DNA of 16,441 nucleotides from an uncultured Collinsella sp. (GCA_902470835.1 CABRHR010000043.1:1-16441); one strand, 5' to 3'; numbered from the stretch's first letter, positions 6,467-14,639 are shown. Made by a program: numbers and translations. Notes: a model not told the origin generated them from the letters alone.

Positions 6467-6533
6467 AGTTGCGGTGAAATAGAGACTGAATTGCCGCTTA
6501 AAGGGTCAAAACAGTCCGTATTCCACCGCAACT
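6467..6533. repeat. Imperfect 22-bp palindrome
   Basis: Arms 6467-6488 and 6512-6533 are complementary at 19 of 22 positions, around a 23-nt loop. The outer part, AGTTGCGGTG and CACCGCAACT, is perfect. It lies 3 nt after the previous inverted repeat and encodes nothing recognisable. It resembles an intergenic repeat element, to be confirmed by copy number. Confidence 0.55.
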
Positions 6534-6582
6534 TATGGGGTCGGGGGATTATTGGTGCCCTGCATCTTCATAAACTCAACGC

Positions 6583-6612
6583 TTACGAAGCACGTGCTTT
6601 TCGTGCTAGGCT
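6583..6612 (+). promoter_or_regulatory. Weak promoter candidate for the DUF2798 gene
   Basis: TTACGA (6583-6588), 18 bp, then TGC and TAGGCT (6607-6612) as an extended -10. The boxes match consensus poorly, but only 35-44 bp separate the following terminator from the next gene, so a promoter must lie upstream of it or the gene depends on read-through. Confidence 0.25.
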
Positions 6613-6649
6613 GGTTTCACCACATAAGTAGTCGCAGACGCACGTACCG

Positions 6650-6699
6650 CGGGCGGGCGAGATGAAGTCCCAACAGCTCCATCTCGCCCGCCCGTTTTT
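6650..6699 (+). terminator. Strong intrinsic terminator upstream of DUF2798
   Basis: CGGGCGGGCGAGATG (6650-6664) and CATCTCGCCCGCCCG (6680-6694) form a perfect 15-bp stem with a 15-nt loop and TTTTT at 6695-6699. It sits 220 nt after the exporter stop and 45 nt before the DUF2798 start, so it either ends the exporter transcript or is an attenuator in the DUF2798 leader. Confidence 0.93.
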
Positions 6700-6743
6700 G
6701 TTGCGTGGCGTAGCGGCGTAACACAGAAAGGACCATGCCCTTT

Positions 6744-7337
6744 ATGCCTATCAACAAACGAGAGAGCCTGCTGTTCACCTTTATCATGTGCTTTTGCATG
6801 GTGCTCTGGATGAGCATCTACAACGTTGCCCTGCAGCATGGGGCCATCAACGGCGAGGTTGTTGCCGCCGCGTGGCTCGGCTTCCCCGTTGCCTACGTTT
6901 TTGCCATGTGCTGCGACTGGTTTGTTGCCAGCCCCCTTGCTAAGGGCTTCGCCTTTAAATTCCTGGTCACGCCGGACAAGAGCTCGCCGCTTGCCATGAC
7001 GCTCGCCGTCAGCTCCTGCATGGTTGTTCCCATGGTTATCATCATGTCGCTCTACGGCGCGTGCGAAGGCCTGTTCCATATGCCCGGCGGCCCGCTTGCC
7101 AATTTGCAGGCGCTGCCGATGATGTGGCTCGTCAACATTCCGCGCAACTTTATCATGGCCCTGCCTTGGAACCTGCTAGTGGCTGGTCCGGTTGCTCGCT
7201 TTGTCTTCCGCCGCGCCTTCCCCATGGGAACCGTCTTTGAAGAGCGGCATATGGAGCTCGTGCGCATGCCTGGCGCTTCCGTTGCCGATGCCGTCAATGA
7301 CGTTGCCGAGAGCATGGACGCCGAGCCTGCCTGCTAG
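6744..7337 (+). CDS. DUF2798 domain integral membrane protein
   Basis: A 197-residue membrane protein of unknown function. It contains two related units, each with two hydrophobic segments: ESLLFTFIMCFCMVLWMSIY followed by WLGFPVAYVFAMCCDWFV, and MTLAVSSCMVVPMVIIMSLY followed by WLVNIPRNFIMALPWNLLV. This matches the tandem DUF2798 layout in which each unit starts with a segment ending in MSxY. The C-terminal 30 residues are soluble and acidic. The start is uncertain: ATG 6735 lies only 2 nt from AAGGA (6728-6732), while ATG 6744 lies 11 nt away and gives the family-like N terminus MPINKRES, so I prefer 6744. Related genes often stand alone, and no partner is suggested here. Confidence 0.82.
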   Translation: MPINKRESLLFTFIMCFCMVLWMSIYNVALQHGAINGEVVAAAWLGFPVAYVFAMCCDWFVASPLAKGFAFKFLVTPDKSSPLAMTLAVSSCMVVPMVIIMSLYGACEGLFHMPGGPLANLQALPMMWLVNIPRNFIMALPWNLLVAGPVARFVFRRAFPMGTVFEERHMELVRMPGASVADAVNDVAESMDAEPAC

Positions 7338-7362
7338 GCAACAGCCTCTAACCTAGAGCGCC

Positions 7363-7387
7363 CGCCGCACCCGGCGATTCCTTTTTT
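7363..7387 (+). terminator. Weak terminator candidate after DUF2798
   Basis: CGCCG (7363-7367) and CGGCG (7372-7376) form a GC-only 5-bp stem with a CACC loop; a TTTTTT run follows after a 5-nt gap (7382-7387). Confidence 0.4.
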
Positions 7388-7436
7388 GTAGACGTTGTCG
7401 TATGGCTGCATGCGGAAAAGGCCCCAGCGGTTAACA

Positions 7437-7487
7437 TATACTCCATATGGGTAAAGAGACCAAAGCGCCGCCACGAGTGGCGCTTTG
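7437..7487 (+). promoter_or_regulatory. clpC leader: -10 candidate and 5' UTR hairpin
   Basis: TATACT at 7437-7442 is a possible -10 box without a clear -35. Downstream, CAAAGCGCC (7461-7469) and GGCGCTTTG (7479-7487) form a perfect 9-bp inverted repeat in the presumed leader, with no T-tract right after it. I see no CIRCE, HAIR or CtsR-type operator here. The repeat could be an operator for another stress regulator or an mRNA hairpin. Confidence 0.4.
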
Positions 7488-7524
7488 CGTTTGAAAAAAA
7501 CTAGCTCGTCTAAGAGGAACTAGC

Positions 7525-10167
7525 ATGTTAGACCGTTTTACCGATCGCGCGCGTAAGGTCATGTCCATGGCCAAGCAAGAAGCGCTCGATCTTCACTCAA
7601 ATAAGGTGGGTACCGAGCACCTGCTGCTCGCACTTGCCAAGGAGGACGAGGGCATCGCTGCCGAGGCGCTGCGTTCGCTCGATATCTCCTACGATGACAT
7701 CATGGATACCCTCAAAGAGGTCCAGACCACGGTTCCCGAGCCCAGCGAGGAGACCGAGGCTGCCAGGCTCGCCTTTACGCCGCTCGTCATCAGCGTGATG
7801 GAGCGCTCCTTCCGCGTGGCACGCGAGAACAACCAGACCTACGTTTCGACCGAGCACTTGCTGATCGGCATCGTCGAAGAGGGCAACGGCATGGCCATGG
7901 ACATCCTCATGCGCCTGGGCGTGTCGTCTGCTTCCATTAAAAAGGCCATCGAAAAGCTCACTGCCAAGGATCAAGACAAGAAGCGCCCGCTCGCCGGAGC
8001 CGGCGCCGGTCGTCCCGGTGCGGGCCTGCCGTTCTTTAGCGGCTCGGATGCCTCCCAGCAAAAGGGGAACGGCACCGACACACTCAAGCAGTTCGCCACC
8101 AACCTTACGCAGAAGGCGCGCGACGGTAAGCTCGACCCCGTGATCGGTCGCGAAAAGGAAGTCCAGCGCATGATGGAGATCCTTTCGCGCCGCACCAAGA
8201 ACAATCCGCTTATCCTGGGCGACCCCGGCGTGGGCAAGACGGCTATCGTCGAGGGCCTGGCGCAGCAGATCGCAGCTGGCAACGTGCCCGAGAACCTCAT
8301 GAACCAGAATATTTGGACGCTCGACCTGCCGGGCCTCGTTGCGGGCGCCAAGTATCGCGGTGAGTTTGAGGAGCGCCTCAAGAACGTGATCCAGGAGGCA
8401 ACCGAAGCCGACGACGTCATCCTGTTTATCGACGAGATGCACACCATCATCGGTGCCGGTTCTGCCGAGGGATCCATCGATGCGAGCTCCATGCTCAAGC
8501 CCGTGCTTGCACGCGGTGCCTTCCAGATCATCGGTGCCACCACGGCCGAGGAGTTCCGCAAGTATCTCACCAAGGACCCGGCCTTCGAGCGTCGCTTCCA
8601 GACCATTGATGTCGAGGAGCCGAGCGTCGAGGACACGGTCAAGATCCTGACCGCGCTCAAGCCGCGCTACGAGGAGCACCACCATGTGCGCTATACGCAG
8701 GGTGCTATCGAGGCCGCCGCGAACCTTTCCAACCGCTACATCCAGGATCGCTTCCTGCCCGATAAGGCCATCGACCTCATCGACGAGGCCGGTGCCCGCG
8801 CTCGCATCGCCGCGAATCGCGCGCCCGAGCCGGTGCGTGAGGCTGAGCATCGCATAGAGGAGCTCAAGGCCGCCGCGCAGGAGGCCACCGAGAGCGATGA
8901 CATGAACAAGGCCGCCGAGATCACCGAGCAGCAGAAGGCCGCCGAGATTGAACTCGCCGAAGCCAAGGCCGCCTGGACCGCCGAGCTCGACGCCAGCCCG
9001 CTCACCATCGACGTGAGTCAGATTGCCGACATCGTGTCCGTGACTTCGGGCGTGCCGGTGTCCTCGCTGACCGAGAGTGAGAGCCGTCGCCTGCTGCAGA
9101 CCGAAAGCGTGCTCAAGACCCGCATCATCGGCCAGGACGAGGCTGTCGAGGCCGTGGCCAAGGCAGTGCGCCGCAGCCGTTCGCCACTCAAGGACCCGCG
9201 TCGCCCCGGCGGTAGCTTTATCTTCCTGGGCCCCACCGGCACGGGCAAGACTGAGCTCGCCAAGACGCTCGCCGAGTACCTCTTTGGCAGCAAGGACGCG
9301 CTCATCAGCTTTGACATGTCGGAGTTCGGCAGCGAGTTCGAGGTCTCCAAGCTCATCGGTAGCCCTCCGGGTTACGTGGGCCATGACGAGGGTGGCCAGC
9401 TCACCAAGGCTGTGCGCCGTCACCCGTACTCGGTTGTGCTGTTCGACGAGATCGAGAAGGCACACCCCGACATCTTCAACATTCTGTTGCAGGTGCTGGA
9501 GGAGGGTCGTCTGACCGATAGCCAAGGCAAGACGGTCGACTTCCGCAACACCGTGATCATCATGACGTCCAACGTGGGCGCCCGCGAGATCGCACAGGAT
9601 GCGAGCGTTGGCTTTGGCACTACCGGCGAGCAGGGTCTCACGTCGAGTGAGATCCGCGGCCGCGCGATGGGCGAGCTCAAGCGCCTGTTCCGCCCCGAGC
9701 TGCTCAACCGTATCGATGACATCGTGGTGTTCCAGAAGCTTTCGGGCGAGAACCTCACCAAGATCGCGCACCTGCTGGTGGACGACCTGCGTCAGCGCCT
9801 GATTGCCAACGGCATGAACATCAAGCTCACCGATGCGGCCTACGACAAGATTGTGGCGGAGGGTACCGACCTCACCAACGGTGCGCGTCCGCTGCGTCGT
9901 GCCATCCAAAAGCTCATCGAGGATCCGCTGTCCGAGGAACTGCTGGCTGGCGAGTGGGGCGAGGGCGATACCGTCCTGTGCGACGTGGTCGACGGCAAGT
10001 TTGTCTTTAGCCACGGCACGGGTGAGATTCCGGCGTCGCGTCCGGCGGGTGCACTCGGGGGCGATACCGCTCCGGCGGCGCCGCACACCGGAAACGCCGC
10101 GCCTGTGAGCAGTGGCGTGAGCTCGGGCCCCGGCGGCATGATGCAAGCCGGTTCCGGCGCGCTGTAG
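7525..10167 (+). CDS. clpC: ATP-dependent Clp protease ATPase subunit ClpC
   Basis: ClpC is a hexameric Hsp100 unfoldase that feeds substrates to ClpP. The 880-residue protein has the full architecture: double Clp_N domain (about 1-145), Gly/Ala linker, first AAA+ domain with Walker A GDPGVGKT (232-239) and Walker B with D303/E304, a middle coiled-coil insertion (about 435-490), and second AAA+ domain with Walker A GPTGTGKT (569-576) and Walker B with D641/E642. The pore loops KYRG and GYVG are present, and VGF at 695-697 is the ClpP-docking tripeptide, which separates it from the disaggregase ClpB. The tail from 831 is a Gly/Ala/Pro/Ser-rich low-complexity stretch. ATG 7525 has AGAGGA at 7513-7518. 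Unlike in Firmicutes, no ctsR, mcsA or mcsB precedes it. Confidence 0.96.
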   Translation: MLDRFTDRARKVMSMAKQEALDLHSNKVGTEHLLLALAKEDEGIAAEALRSLDISYDDIMDTLKEVQTTVPEPSEETEAARLAFTPLVISVMERSFRVARENNQTYVSTEHLLIGIVEEGNGMAMDILMRLGVSSASIKKAIEKLTAKDQDKKRPLAGAGAGRPGAGLPFFSGSDASQQKGNGTDTLKQFATNLTQKARDGKLDPVIGREKEVQRMMEILSRRTKNNPLILGDPGVGKTAIVEGLAQQIAAGNVPENLMNQNIWTLDLPGLVAGAKYRGEFEERLKNVIQEATEADDVILFIDEMHTIIGAGSAEGSIDASSMLKPVLARGAFQIIGATTAEEFRKYLTKDPAFERRFQTIDVEEPSVEDTVKILTALKPRYEEHHHVRYTQGAIEAAANLSNRYIQDRFLPDKAIDLIDEAGARARIAANRAPEPVREAEHRIEELKAAAQEATESDDMNKAAEITEQQKAAEIELAEAKAAWTAELDASPLTIDVSQIADIVSVTSGVPVSSLTESESRRLLQTESVLKTRIIGQDEAVEAVAKAVRRSRSPLKDPRRPGGSFIFLGPTGTGKTELAKTLAEYLFGSKDALISFDMSEFGSEFEVSKLIGSPPGYVGHDEGGQLTKAVRRHPYSVVLFDEIEKAHPDIFNILLQVLEEGRLTDSQGKTVDFRNTVIIMTSNVGAREIAQDASVGFGTTGEQGLTSSEIRGRAMGELKRLFRPELLNRIDDIVVFQKLSGENLTKIAHLLVDDLRQRLIANGMNIKLTDAAYDKIVAEGTDLTNGARPLRRAIQKLIEDPLSEELLAGEWGEGDTVLCDVVDGKFVFSHGTGEIPASRPAGALGGDTAPAAPHTGNAAPVSSGVSSGPGGMMQAGSGAL

Positions 10168-10192
10168 GGCGTGGCGACAATTTGATACGCGC

Positions 10193-10225
10193 AATCGAGG
10201 CGCTCCGGAAAGGGCGCCTCGATTT
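10193..10225 (+). terminator. Terminator hairpin after clpC
   Basis: AATCGAGGCGC (10193-10203) and GCGCCTCGATT (10214-10224) form a perfect 11-bp stem 25 nt after the clpC stop. The T-tract is short (TTT), so termination may be incomplete. Confidence 0.7.
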
Positions 10226-10331
10226 GTAGAGCTGCGGAAGTTGTGACCGTTACGCTATACGGTCCACCGTTAGCCGATGATGCGAGGGCGCTCGGCGTTT
10301 TCGACTGGTTTATGCACGCAAAGTCTGGGAA

Positions 10332-10337
10332 TATACA
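10332..10337 (+). promoter_or_regulatory. Possible -10 element of pepD
   Basis: TATACA lies 45 nt before the pepD start. The best upstream match (TTATGC, 10310-10315, 16-bp spacer) is poor, so this is tentative. Confidence 0.35.
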
Positions 10338-10381
10338 AGTCACATGTCTTACTGTCTAACCAGTTGCGCCAAGGAGGCACC

Positions 10382-11839
10382 ATGGACTACAAGATTACCG
10401 GCTACGAGCCCGCCCAGCTGTTCCATTTCTTTGAGGAGGTCAGCGCGATCCCCCGTGGGTCTGGCAACGAGAAGGGCATCAGCGATTTCCTGGTTGCGTT
10501 TGCCAAGGAGCGCGGCCTCGATGTGTACCAGGACGAGGTCTACAACGTCATCATTCGCAAGCCCGCATCTGCCGGTGCCGAGAATGCCCCGACCGTGATG
10601 CTGCAGGGCCATATCGACATGGTGTGCGACAAGTTGGGTTCCGTTGAGCACGACTTTACGACCGACGGTATCGACCTGGTCGTCAAGGACGGCGTCCTCA
10701 CCGCTAACGGCACCACTCTGGGCGCCGACAACGGTATCGCCGTCGCTCTGATGCTTACCGTGCTCAACGATGATTCGATTGCCCATCCGGCTCTCGAGTG
10801 TGTGTTCACCACCGACGAGGAGACTGGCCTGGTCGGCGCCGAGACGCTCGACAAGTCCCAGATTAGCGCCCGCACTATGATTAACCTTGACTCCGAGGAA
10901 GAGGGCGTTGCCACCGTCAGCTGCGCCGGCGGTGTCGTCGTTACCTACACCTGCCCGATCGCGCGCGAGCACAAGACCGGTAGCACCCTCACGCTCGACA
11001 TCTCCGGCCTGCTGGGCGGTCACTCCGGCAGCGATATCCACCTGGAGCGCGGCAACGGCAACCTCATCATGGCCCGCATCATCGACCGCCTGATGGTTGC
11101 CGGCGAGCCCGCCATCGTCAGCTTCAACGGCGGCACCAAGGACAACGCCATCAACCGTGAGTGCAAGGCTGTTCTGGTCTACGCCGACCACGCTGCCGCC
11201 GAGGCCGCGGCCCAGATCGCAAAGGGCATCATCGCCGACGTCACTGCCGAGCTCGAGGTCTTCGACCCCGGCTTTACCTGCACCGTCGAGATTGCCGACG
11301 ACGCCGAGGTCGAGGCCATGGACCAGAAGTCCGCGCTTGCCCTCATCCGCGCCCTGCGTCTTGCCCCTAACGGCGTGATTCGCCGCAACGTCGCCACCGA
11401 CGGCTCCGTCGAGGTTTCCTCCAACATCGGTGTGGTTGCCACCTCTGACGACGAGGTCAAGATCATGCTGTCCCCGCGCTCCTCGATCACCTCGCTGCAG
11501 AACGAGTTTAAGGACCGCCTGCAGACGCTGGCCGATGTCCTGGGCTTCGACGCCAAGTTCGAGTTCGAGTATCCCGGCTGGAGCTATGCCGAGCATTCGC
11601 CGGTCCGCGACGTCTTCGTCGAGAGCTATCGCGAGCTCTTTGGCTCCGAGCTGCGCATCGAGTCCATTCACGCCGGCCTTGAGTGCGGCCTGTTTGCCGA
11701 GGCCCTGCACGGCCTGGACGCCATCGCCGTGGGCCCGACGCTCTCCGATGTCCACACCCCGGACGAGAGCATGGAGCTCGCTTCTGCCGAGCGCTTCTAC
11801 GAGCTGCTCATCGATGTCCTCAAGCGCCTCGCTGCGTAA
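10382..11839 (+). CDS. pepD: Aminoacyl-histidine dipeptidase (peptidase M20C, PepD)
   Basis: PepD is a cytosolic metallopeptidase that cleaves Xaa-His and other dipeptides, serving amino acid salvage. The 485-residue length matches the family. All expected active-site residues are visible: H77 and D79 in QGHIDM, D116 in GADNG, the catalytic glutamate and metal ligand pair E146-E147 in TDEETG, D170 in NLDSEEEG, and H458 in DVHTPDE. The GLLGGHSGSDIHLERGN segment belongs to the lid/dimerisation domain. ATG 10382 follows AAGGAGG (10371-10377) by 4 nt; the longer open frame from 10277 has no such signal. The strongly biased codon use suggests high expression. It is transcribed alone and converges on mntP, sharing a bidirectional terminator. 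Confidence 0.93.
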   Translation: MDYKITGYEPAQLFHFFEEVSAIPRGSGNEKGISDFLVAFAKERGLDVYQDEVYNVIIRKPASAGAENAPTVMLQGHIDMVCDKLGSVEHDFTTDGIDLVVKDGVLTANGTTLGADNGIAVALMLTVLNDDSIAHPALECVFTTDEETGLVGAETLDKSQISARTMINLDSEEEGVATVSCAGGVVVTYTCPIAREHKTGSTLTLDISGLLGGHSGSDIHLERGNGNLIMARIIDRLMVAGEPAIVSFNGGTKDNAINRECKAVLVYADHAAAEAAAQIAKGIIADVTAELEVFDPGFTCTVEIADDAEVEAMDQKSALALIRALRLAPNGVIRRNVATDGSVEVSSNIGVVATSDDEVKIMLSPRSSITSLQNEFKDRLQTLADVLGFDAKFEFEYPGWSYAEHSPVRDVFVESYRELFGSELRIESIHAGLECGLFAEALHGLDAIAVGPTLSDVHTPDESMELASAERFYELLIDVLKRLAA

Positions 11840-11879
11840 AGGTCGCCTGTGAAGCCGCTCTAAAACGGCTGGCTATGAA

Positions 11880-11912
11880 AACGGCCGCCTGGCGTAATGC
11901 CGGGCGGCCGTT
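11880..11912. terminator. Bidirectional terminator between pepD and mntP
   Basis: AACGGCCGCCTGGC (11880-11893) and GCCGGGCGGCCGTT (11899-11912) form a 14-bp stem with one G-U pair and a 5-nt loop. On the + strand TTATT covers its end; on the minus strand the stem is followed by TTTTC. It lies between two convergent genes, so it probably serves both. Confidence 0.85.
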
Positions 11913-11917
11913 ATTCG

Positions 11918-12496
11918 TTACAGCGCGAGGATCCCCAGATGCTCGAGCAAGATCTTAAGCCCGATGAGGATGAGCACGACGCCACCCACGATGGTGGCGG
12001 GTTTTTCGTAGCGCGCGCCAAAGGTGTGGCCGATCGCTACGCCGACGACGGAGAAGATAAACGTTGTGATGCCAATGAGCGATACGGCGGGAACGATGTC
12101 GACCGAAAGCGCGGCGAACGAGATGCCCACGGCCAGGGCGTCGATTGAGGTGGCGATGGCGAGGATCAGGTACTCGCCCAGTTCAATCTTCTCGGCATCC
12201 TTGCCGTCGCCTTCATCCTCGTCTTCGATAAAGGCTTCCCACAGCATTTTGCCGCCGATAAAGGCCAATAGGATAAAGGCGATCCAATGGTCGATGGGTC
12301 CGATGAAGCCCATGAATTGACTGCCGAGCGCCCATCCGATTACGGGCATGCCGGCCTGAAAGCCGCCAAAGAACAGGCCGAGCACCACGGCGACTTTAAG
12401 GTTGATCTTTTTCATGCCGAGACCCTTGCAGATGGAAACGGCAAAGGCGTCCATCGAAAGGCCAACGGCGAGCAACACGAGCTCTGCGAGTCCCAT
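11918..12496 (-). CDS. mntP: Manganese efflux pump MntP
   Basis: MntP is a six-helix inner-membrane protein that exports excess Mn(II). The 192-residue length is close to the 188 of E. coli. The family's internal duplication is evident: VGLSMDAFAV (11-20) with D16 and IATSIDALAV (114-123) with D119 are the paired helices with conserved aspartates. Between the halves lies an acidic cytoplasmic loop, EDEDEGDGKDAEK (91-103). The start is fixed by GGGAG (plus positions 12504-12508 on the complement), 7 nt before ATG at 12496; the frame stays open upstream to 12649, but that runs into the riboswitch and terminator. A Mn riboswitch of the yybP-ykoY class in the leader supports manganese as substrate independently of the protein. 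Confidence 0.94.
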   Translation of the reverse strand: MGLAELVLLAVGLSMDAFAVSICKGLGMKKINLKVAVVLGLFFGGFQAGMPVIGWALGSQFMGFIGPIDHWIAFILLAFIGGKMLWEAFIEDEDEGDGKDAEKIELGEYLILAIATSIDALAVGISFAALSVDIVPAVSLIGITTFIFSVVGVAIGHTFGARYEKPATIVGGVVLILIGLKILLEHLGILAL

Positions 12497-12549
12497 AGTC
12501 TGGCTCCCTCTCTGCGGGCGGGCCCGCGTGTACCTCTTGGGGGAGAAAC

Positions 12550-12589
12550 AAAAAAGGCCCGTGGCGTACGCGTTGCGCGCACAGCCACG
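12550..12589 (-). terminator. Riboswitch-controlled terminator in the mntP leader
   Basis: Read on the minus strand, CGTGGC (12589-12584) pairs with GCCACG (12565-12560) and the inner GTGCGCG/CGCGTAC pairs with one G-U, around a CAA loop; six T's follow (12555-12550). Its 5' arm overlaps the 3' strand of the aptamer's P1 helix, so the two structures exclude each other. Confidence 0.87.
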
Positions 12590-12684
12590 AGTCTCGTTCA
12601 TTAAGGCAAGCCAGACCGCATCGGCCAGTGTGTTGACTTGCCGCGCCACCGGAGGCGAACCCGATCACGCGACTACTCCCTCAT
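12587..12684 (-). promoter_or_regulatory. yybP-ykoY manganese riboswitch aptamer
   Basis: On the minus strand the leader holds the hallmarks of this class: a P1 helix ATGAG (12684-12680) with CTCGT (12591-12587), GGGAGTAG (12680-12673) directly inside it, the conserved GTCAACA (12637-12631), and AGA (12594-12592) just before the P1 3' strand. The 98-nt span fits the class. It senses Mn(II), and members commonly precede mntP-type genes. Because P1 shares bases with the terminator stem at 12550-12589, Mn binding should prevent termination and switch mntP on. I did not model the inner helices in detail. Confidence 0.87.
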
Positions 12685-12843
12685 TTATGCGAATCCCGAT
12701 GCTACCACATAAGCAGCTCATTTGGATTGGGGCTCTCAGCTGTGTTCGCTCATTCTGTAAGCATCGGATTTTGCGGGCGTCACAGGGGCAAACCGTGAGA
12801 AACTTATTGACGTTTATGGAGCGTATACGATGGGAGCGATGCC
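12685..12843. other. Divergent intergenic region mntP/disA
   Basis: On the minus strand, TGG followed by TAGCAT (12704-12699) could be an extended -10 for mntP. Nearly the same sequence, AGCATCGG followed by ATT, recurs in inverted orientation at 12760-12770 on the + strand. For disA, TTGACG (12807-12812) and TATACG (12824-12829) are visible but only 11 bp apart, so they do not make a standard promoter. No gene is seen. Confidence 0.4.
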
Positions 12844-13911
12844 TTGGATAAGAACGAGCTGCAAAAGCGTATGGAACAGGCTATTCGCCTGACTGCCCCC
12901 GGCCAGCCGATCCGCACCGCCCTCGACATGATCATTGCCGGTCACCTGGGCGCCCTTATCTGCGTTGGCGACACCGAAAACGTGCTCGCTGCCGGTAACG
13001 ACGGCTTCCCGCTCAACATTTCGTTTACCTCGAACCGTCTGTTCGAGCTCTCCAAGATGGACGGTGCCATCGTCATCGATGGCGACCTCACCCAGATCCT
13101 GCGCGCCAACTTCCACCTCAATCCCGATCCCTCGCTTGCCACGAGCGAGACGGGCATGCGTCACCGCACCGCCGCTCGCATGTCGGTGCTCACCGACGCC
13201 ATCGTGATCTCGGTTTCGGCTCGTCGCGCCGTCGTCAACGTGTACGTCCACGGCAAGAGTTACGAGATCCAGCCCGTCACCACCATCATGAGCTCGGTCA
13301 ACCAGCTCGTCGCCACGCTTCAGACCACCCGTCAGTCGCTCGACCGCTCCTTGCTGCGCCTGACGGCCCTTGAGCTCGACGACTACGTCACGCTCGCCGA
13401 CATCACCGGCATCTTCTCGAGCTTCGAGATCATGCAGCAGGCAAAGACCGAGCTTAAGGATTGCATTGTCAAGCTGGGTAACCAGGGCAAGCTCGTGCAG
13501 ATGCAGCTCGAGCAGCTCGCGGGCTCCAGCATGGATACCGAATACGACCTGATGATCCGCGACTACGCAAGCGATTCCTCTGAGGCCAACGCCGAGAAGA
13601 TCCGCGCCGAGCTGAGCCGCATGACGCCTAAGGACCTGTCCGACCCGCAGCACGTGGCGGCAGTTCTGGGCTATGACGACCTGGACGAGGACTCCGTCAT
13701 GACGCCGCTGGGCCTGCGCACGCTTTCGCGCGTGTCCGTCGTGCGCGACGGCGTGGCCGAGAAGATCGTCGACGAGTACGGCTCGCTGCAGGAGCTCATG
13801 GACGACATCAGCGAGGATCCGGAGCGCCTGGGCGACTTTGGCGTTAACAACCCTGCCATTCTTGCGGACTCCCTGTACCGCATGAAGGGCACCAAACAGG
13901 GGAACGCATAA
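12844..13911 (+). CDS. disA: Diadenylate cyclase DisA (c-di-AMP synthase)
   Basis: DisA condenses two ATP to cyclic di-AMP and, in Bacillus, scans DNA for branched structures. The 355-residue length is typical. The N-terminal DAC domain contains the catalytic DGA (73-75) and GMRHRTA (104-110; usually GTRHRTA). A helical linker domain spans about 150-290, followed by a C-terminal helix-hairpin-helix region, whose expected GIGxxRA motif reads GVNNPAILADSLYRM here, a notable divergence. The start is TTG at 12844, with GGGAG at 12832-12836, 7 nt upstream; a nearby ATG at 12839 is out of frame. It opens a tight operon: its TAA overlaps the ispD ATG by one base. radA, its usual partner upstream, is absent here. 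Confidence 0.92.
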   Translation: MDKNELQKRMEQAIRLTAPGQPIRTALDMIIAGHLGALICVGDTENVLAAGNDGFPLNISFTSNRLFELSKMDGAIVIDGDLTQILRANFHLNPDPSLATSETGMRHRTAARMSVLTDAIVISVSARRAVVNVYVHGKSYEIQPVTTIMSSVNQLVATLQTTRQSLDRSLLRLTALELDDYVTLADITGIFSSFEIMQQAKTELKDCIVKLGNQGKLVQMQLEQLAGSSMDTEYDLMIRDYASDSSEANAEKIRAELSRMTPKDLSDPQHVAAVLGYDDLDEDSVMTPLGLRTLSRVSVVRDGVAEKIVDEYGSLQELMDDISEDPERLGDFGVNNPAILADSLYRMKGTKQGNA

Positions 13912-14639
13912 TGGCGCCCGTATGCGCCGTGGTCGTTGCCGGTGGCAGCGGCCAGCGCTTTGGTAACCCCGGCGGCAAGCAGCTCGTCAATGTAGCGGGC
14001 CGTCCGCTTATGAGCTGGTCCATCCGCGCGTTTGACCGTAGCGATAAGGTCGGCCACATTGTGGTGGTGTGTCCTGCCGAGCGCCGTGCCGAGATGCGCC
14101 GCCTGGCCATCGACCCGTTTGACTATGACACGCCCATCAGCTTTGCCGATGCCGGCGATACCCGCCAGGATTCCACCCGCGCCGGCGTGCACGCGGTTCC
14201 GGCGGGCTTTAAATACGTCGCCATTCACGATGGCGCTCGTCCGCTCATTACGACCGAGGCTATCGACCGTGCGATTGACGTACTTGTGGGCGACCGCGCC
14301 CTCGACGGTGTCGTGTGCGGTCAGCCCGCGATCGACACGCTCAAGATCGTCGATGGCGACAACATCGTCGAGACGCCGCCGCGCGAGCTGTACTGGGCCG
14401 CGCAGACGCCGCAGATCTTTAGTGTCGACGCCATGAAGCGCGCCCATACCGCGGCGATTGCCGAGGGCTTTATCGGCACCGATGATTCGTCTCTGGTCGA
14501 GCGCATGGGTGGGCGCGTCCGCTGCGTCCAGAGCCCGCGCGATAACCTTAAGGTGACGGTGCCCGAGGACCTGCGTCCCGTAACCGCGATTCTGCTCGGT
14601 CGCATGGCCGAGGGAGAGGACCTTCCCCATGTTCAGTAA
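13911..14639 (+). CDS. ispD: 2-C-methyl-D-erythritol 4-phosphate cytidylyltransferase
   Basis: IspD joins CTP and methylerythritol phosphate to give CDP-methylerythritol, the third MEP-pathway step. The 242-residue protein begins with the nucleotide-binding signature VVAGGSGQRFG (8-18) including R16, followed by GGKQ with K23 (PKQ in many homologues). IHDGARP (105-111) and TPQIF (166-170) are further family motifs, and NLKVTVPEDL marks the C-terminal end of the fold. The ATG overlaps the disA stop (TAATG), implying translational coupling, and its own 3' end overlaps ispF by 11 nt. Adjacent ispD and ispF are common, and some bacteria fuse them. Confidence 0.95.
   Translation: MAPVCAVVVAGGSGQRFGNPGGKQLVNVAGRPLMSWSIRAFDRSDKVGHIVVVCPAERRAEMRRLAIDPFDYDTPISFADAGDTRQDSTRAGVHAVPAGFKYVAIHDGARPLITTEAIDRAIDVLVGDRALDGVVCGQPAIDTLKIVDGDNIVETPPRELYWAAQTPQIFSVDAMKRAHTAAIAEGFIGTDDSSLVERMGGRVRCVQSPRDNLKVTVPEDLRPVTAILLGRMAEGEDLPHVQ

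Noticed and set aside
6431..6631. Possible 66-codon gene directly after the exporter
   Set aside because: It would start with TTG without a ribosome binding site and run through two palindromes; the protein resembles nothing known.
10241..10261. TTGTGA and TATACG as the pepD promoter
   Set aside because: The spacer is only 9 bp.
12497..12649. N-terminal extension of MntP upstream of 12496
   Set aside because: The open frame overlaps the riboswitch terminator and lacks a ribosome binding site, and the family begins at MGLAELVLLA.
12807..12829. TTGACG and TATACG as the disA promoter
   Set aside because: The spacer is only 11 bp and the -10 would touch the ribosome binding site.
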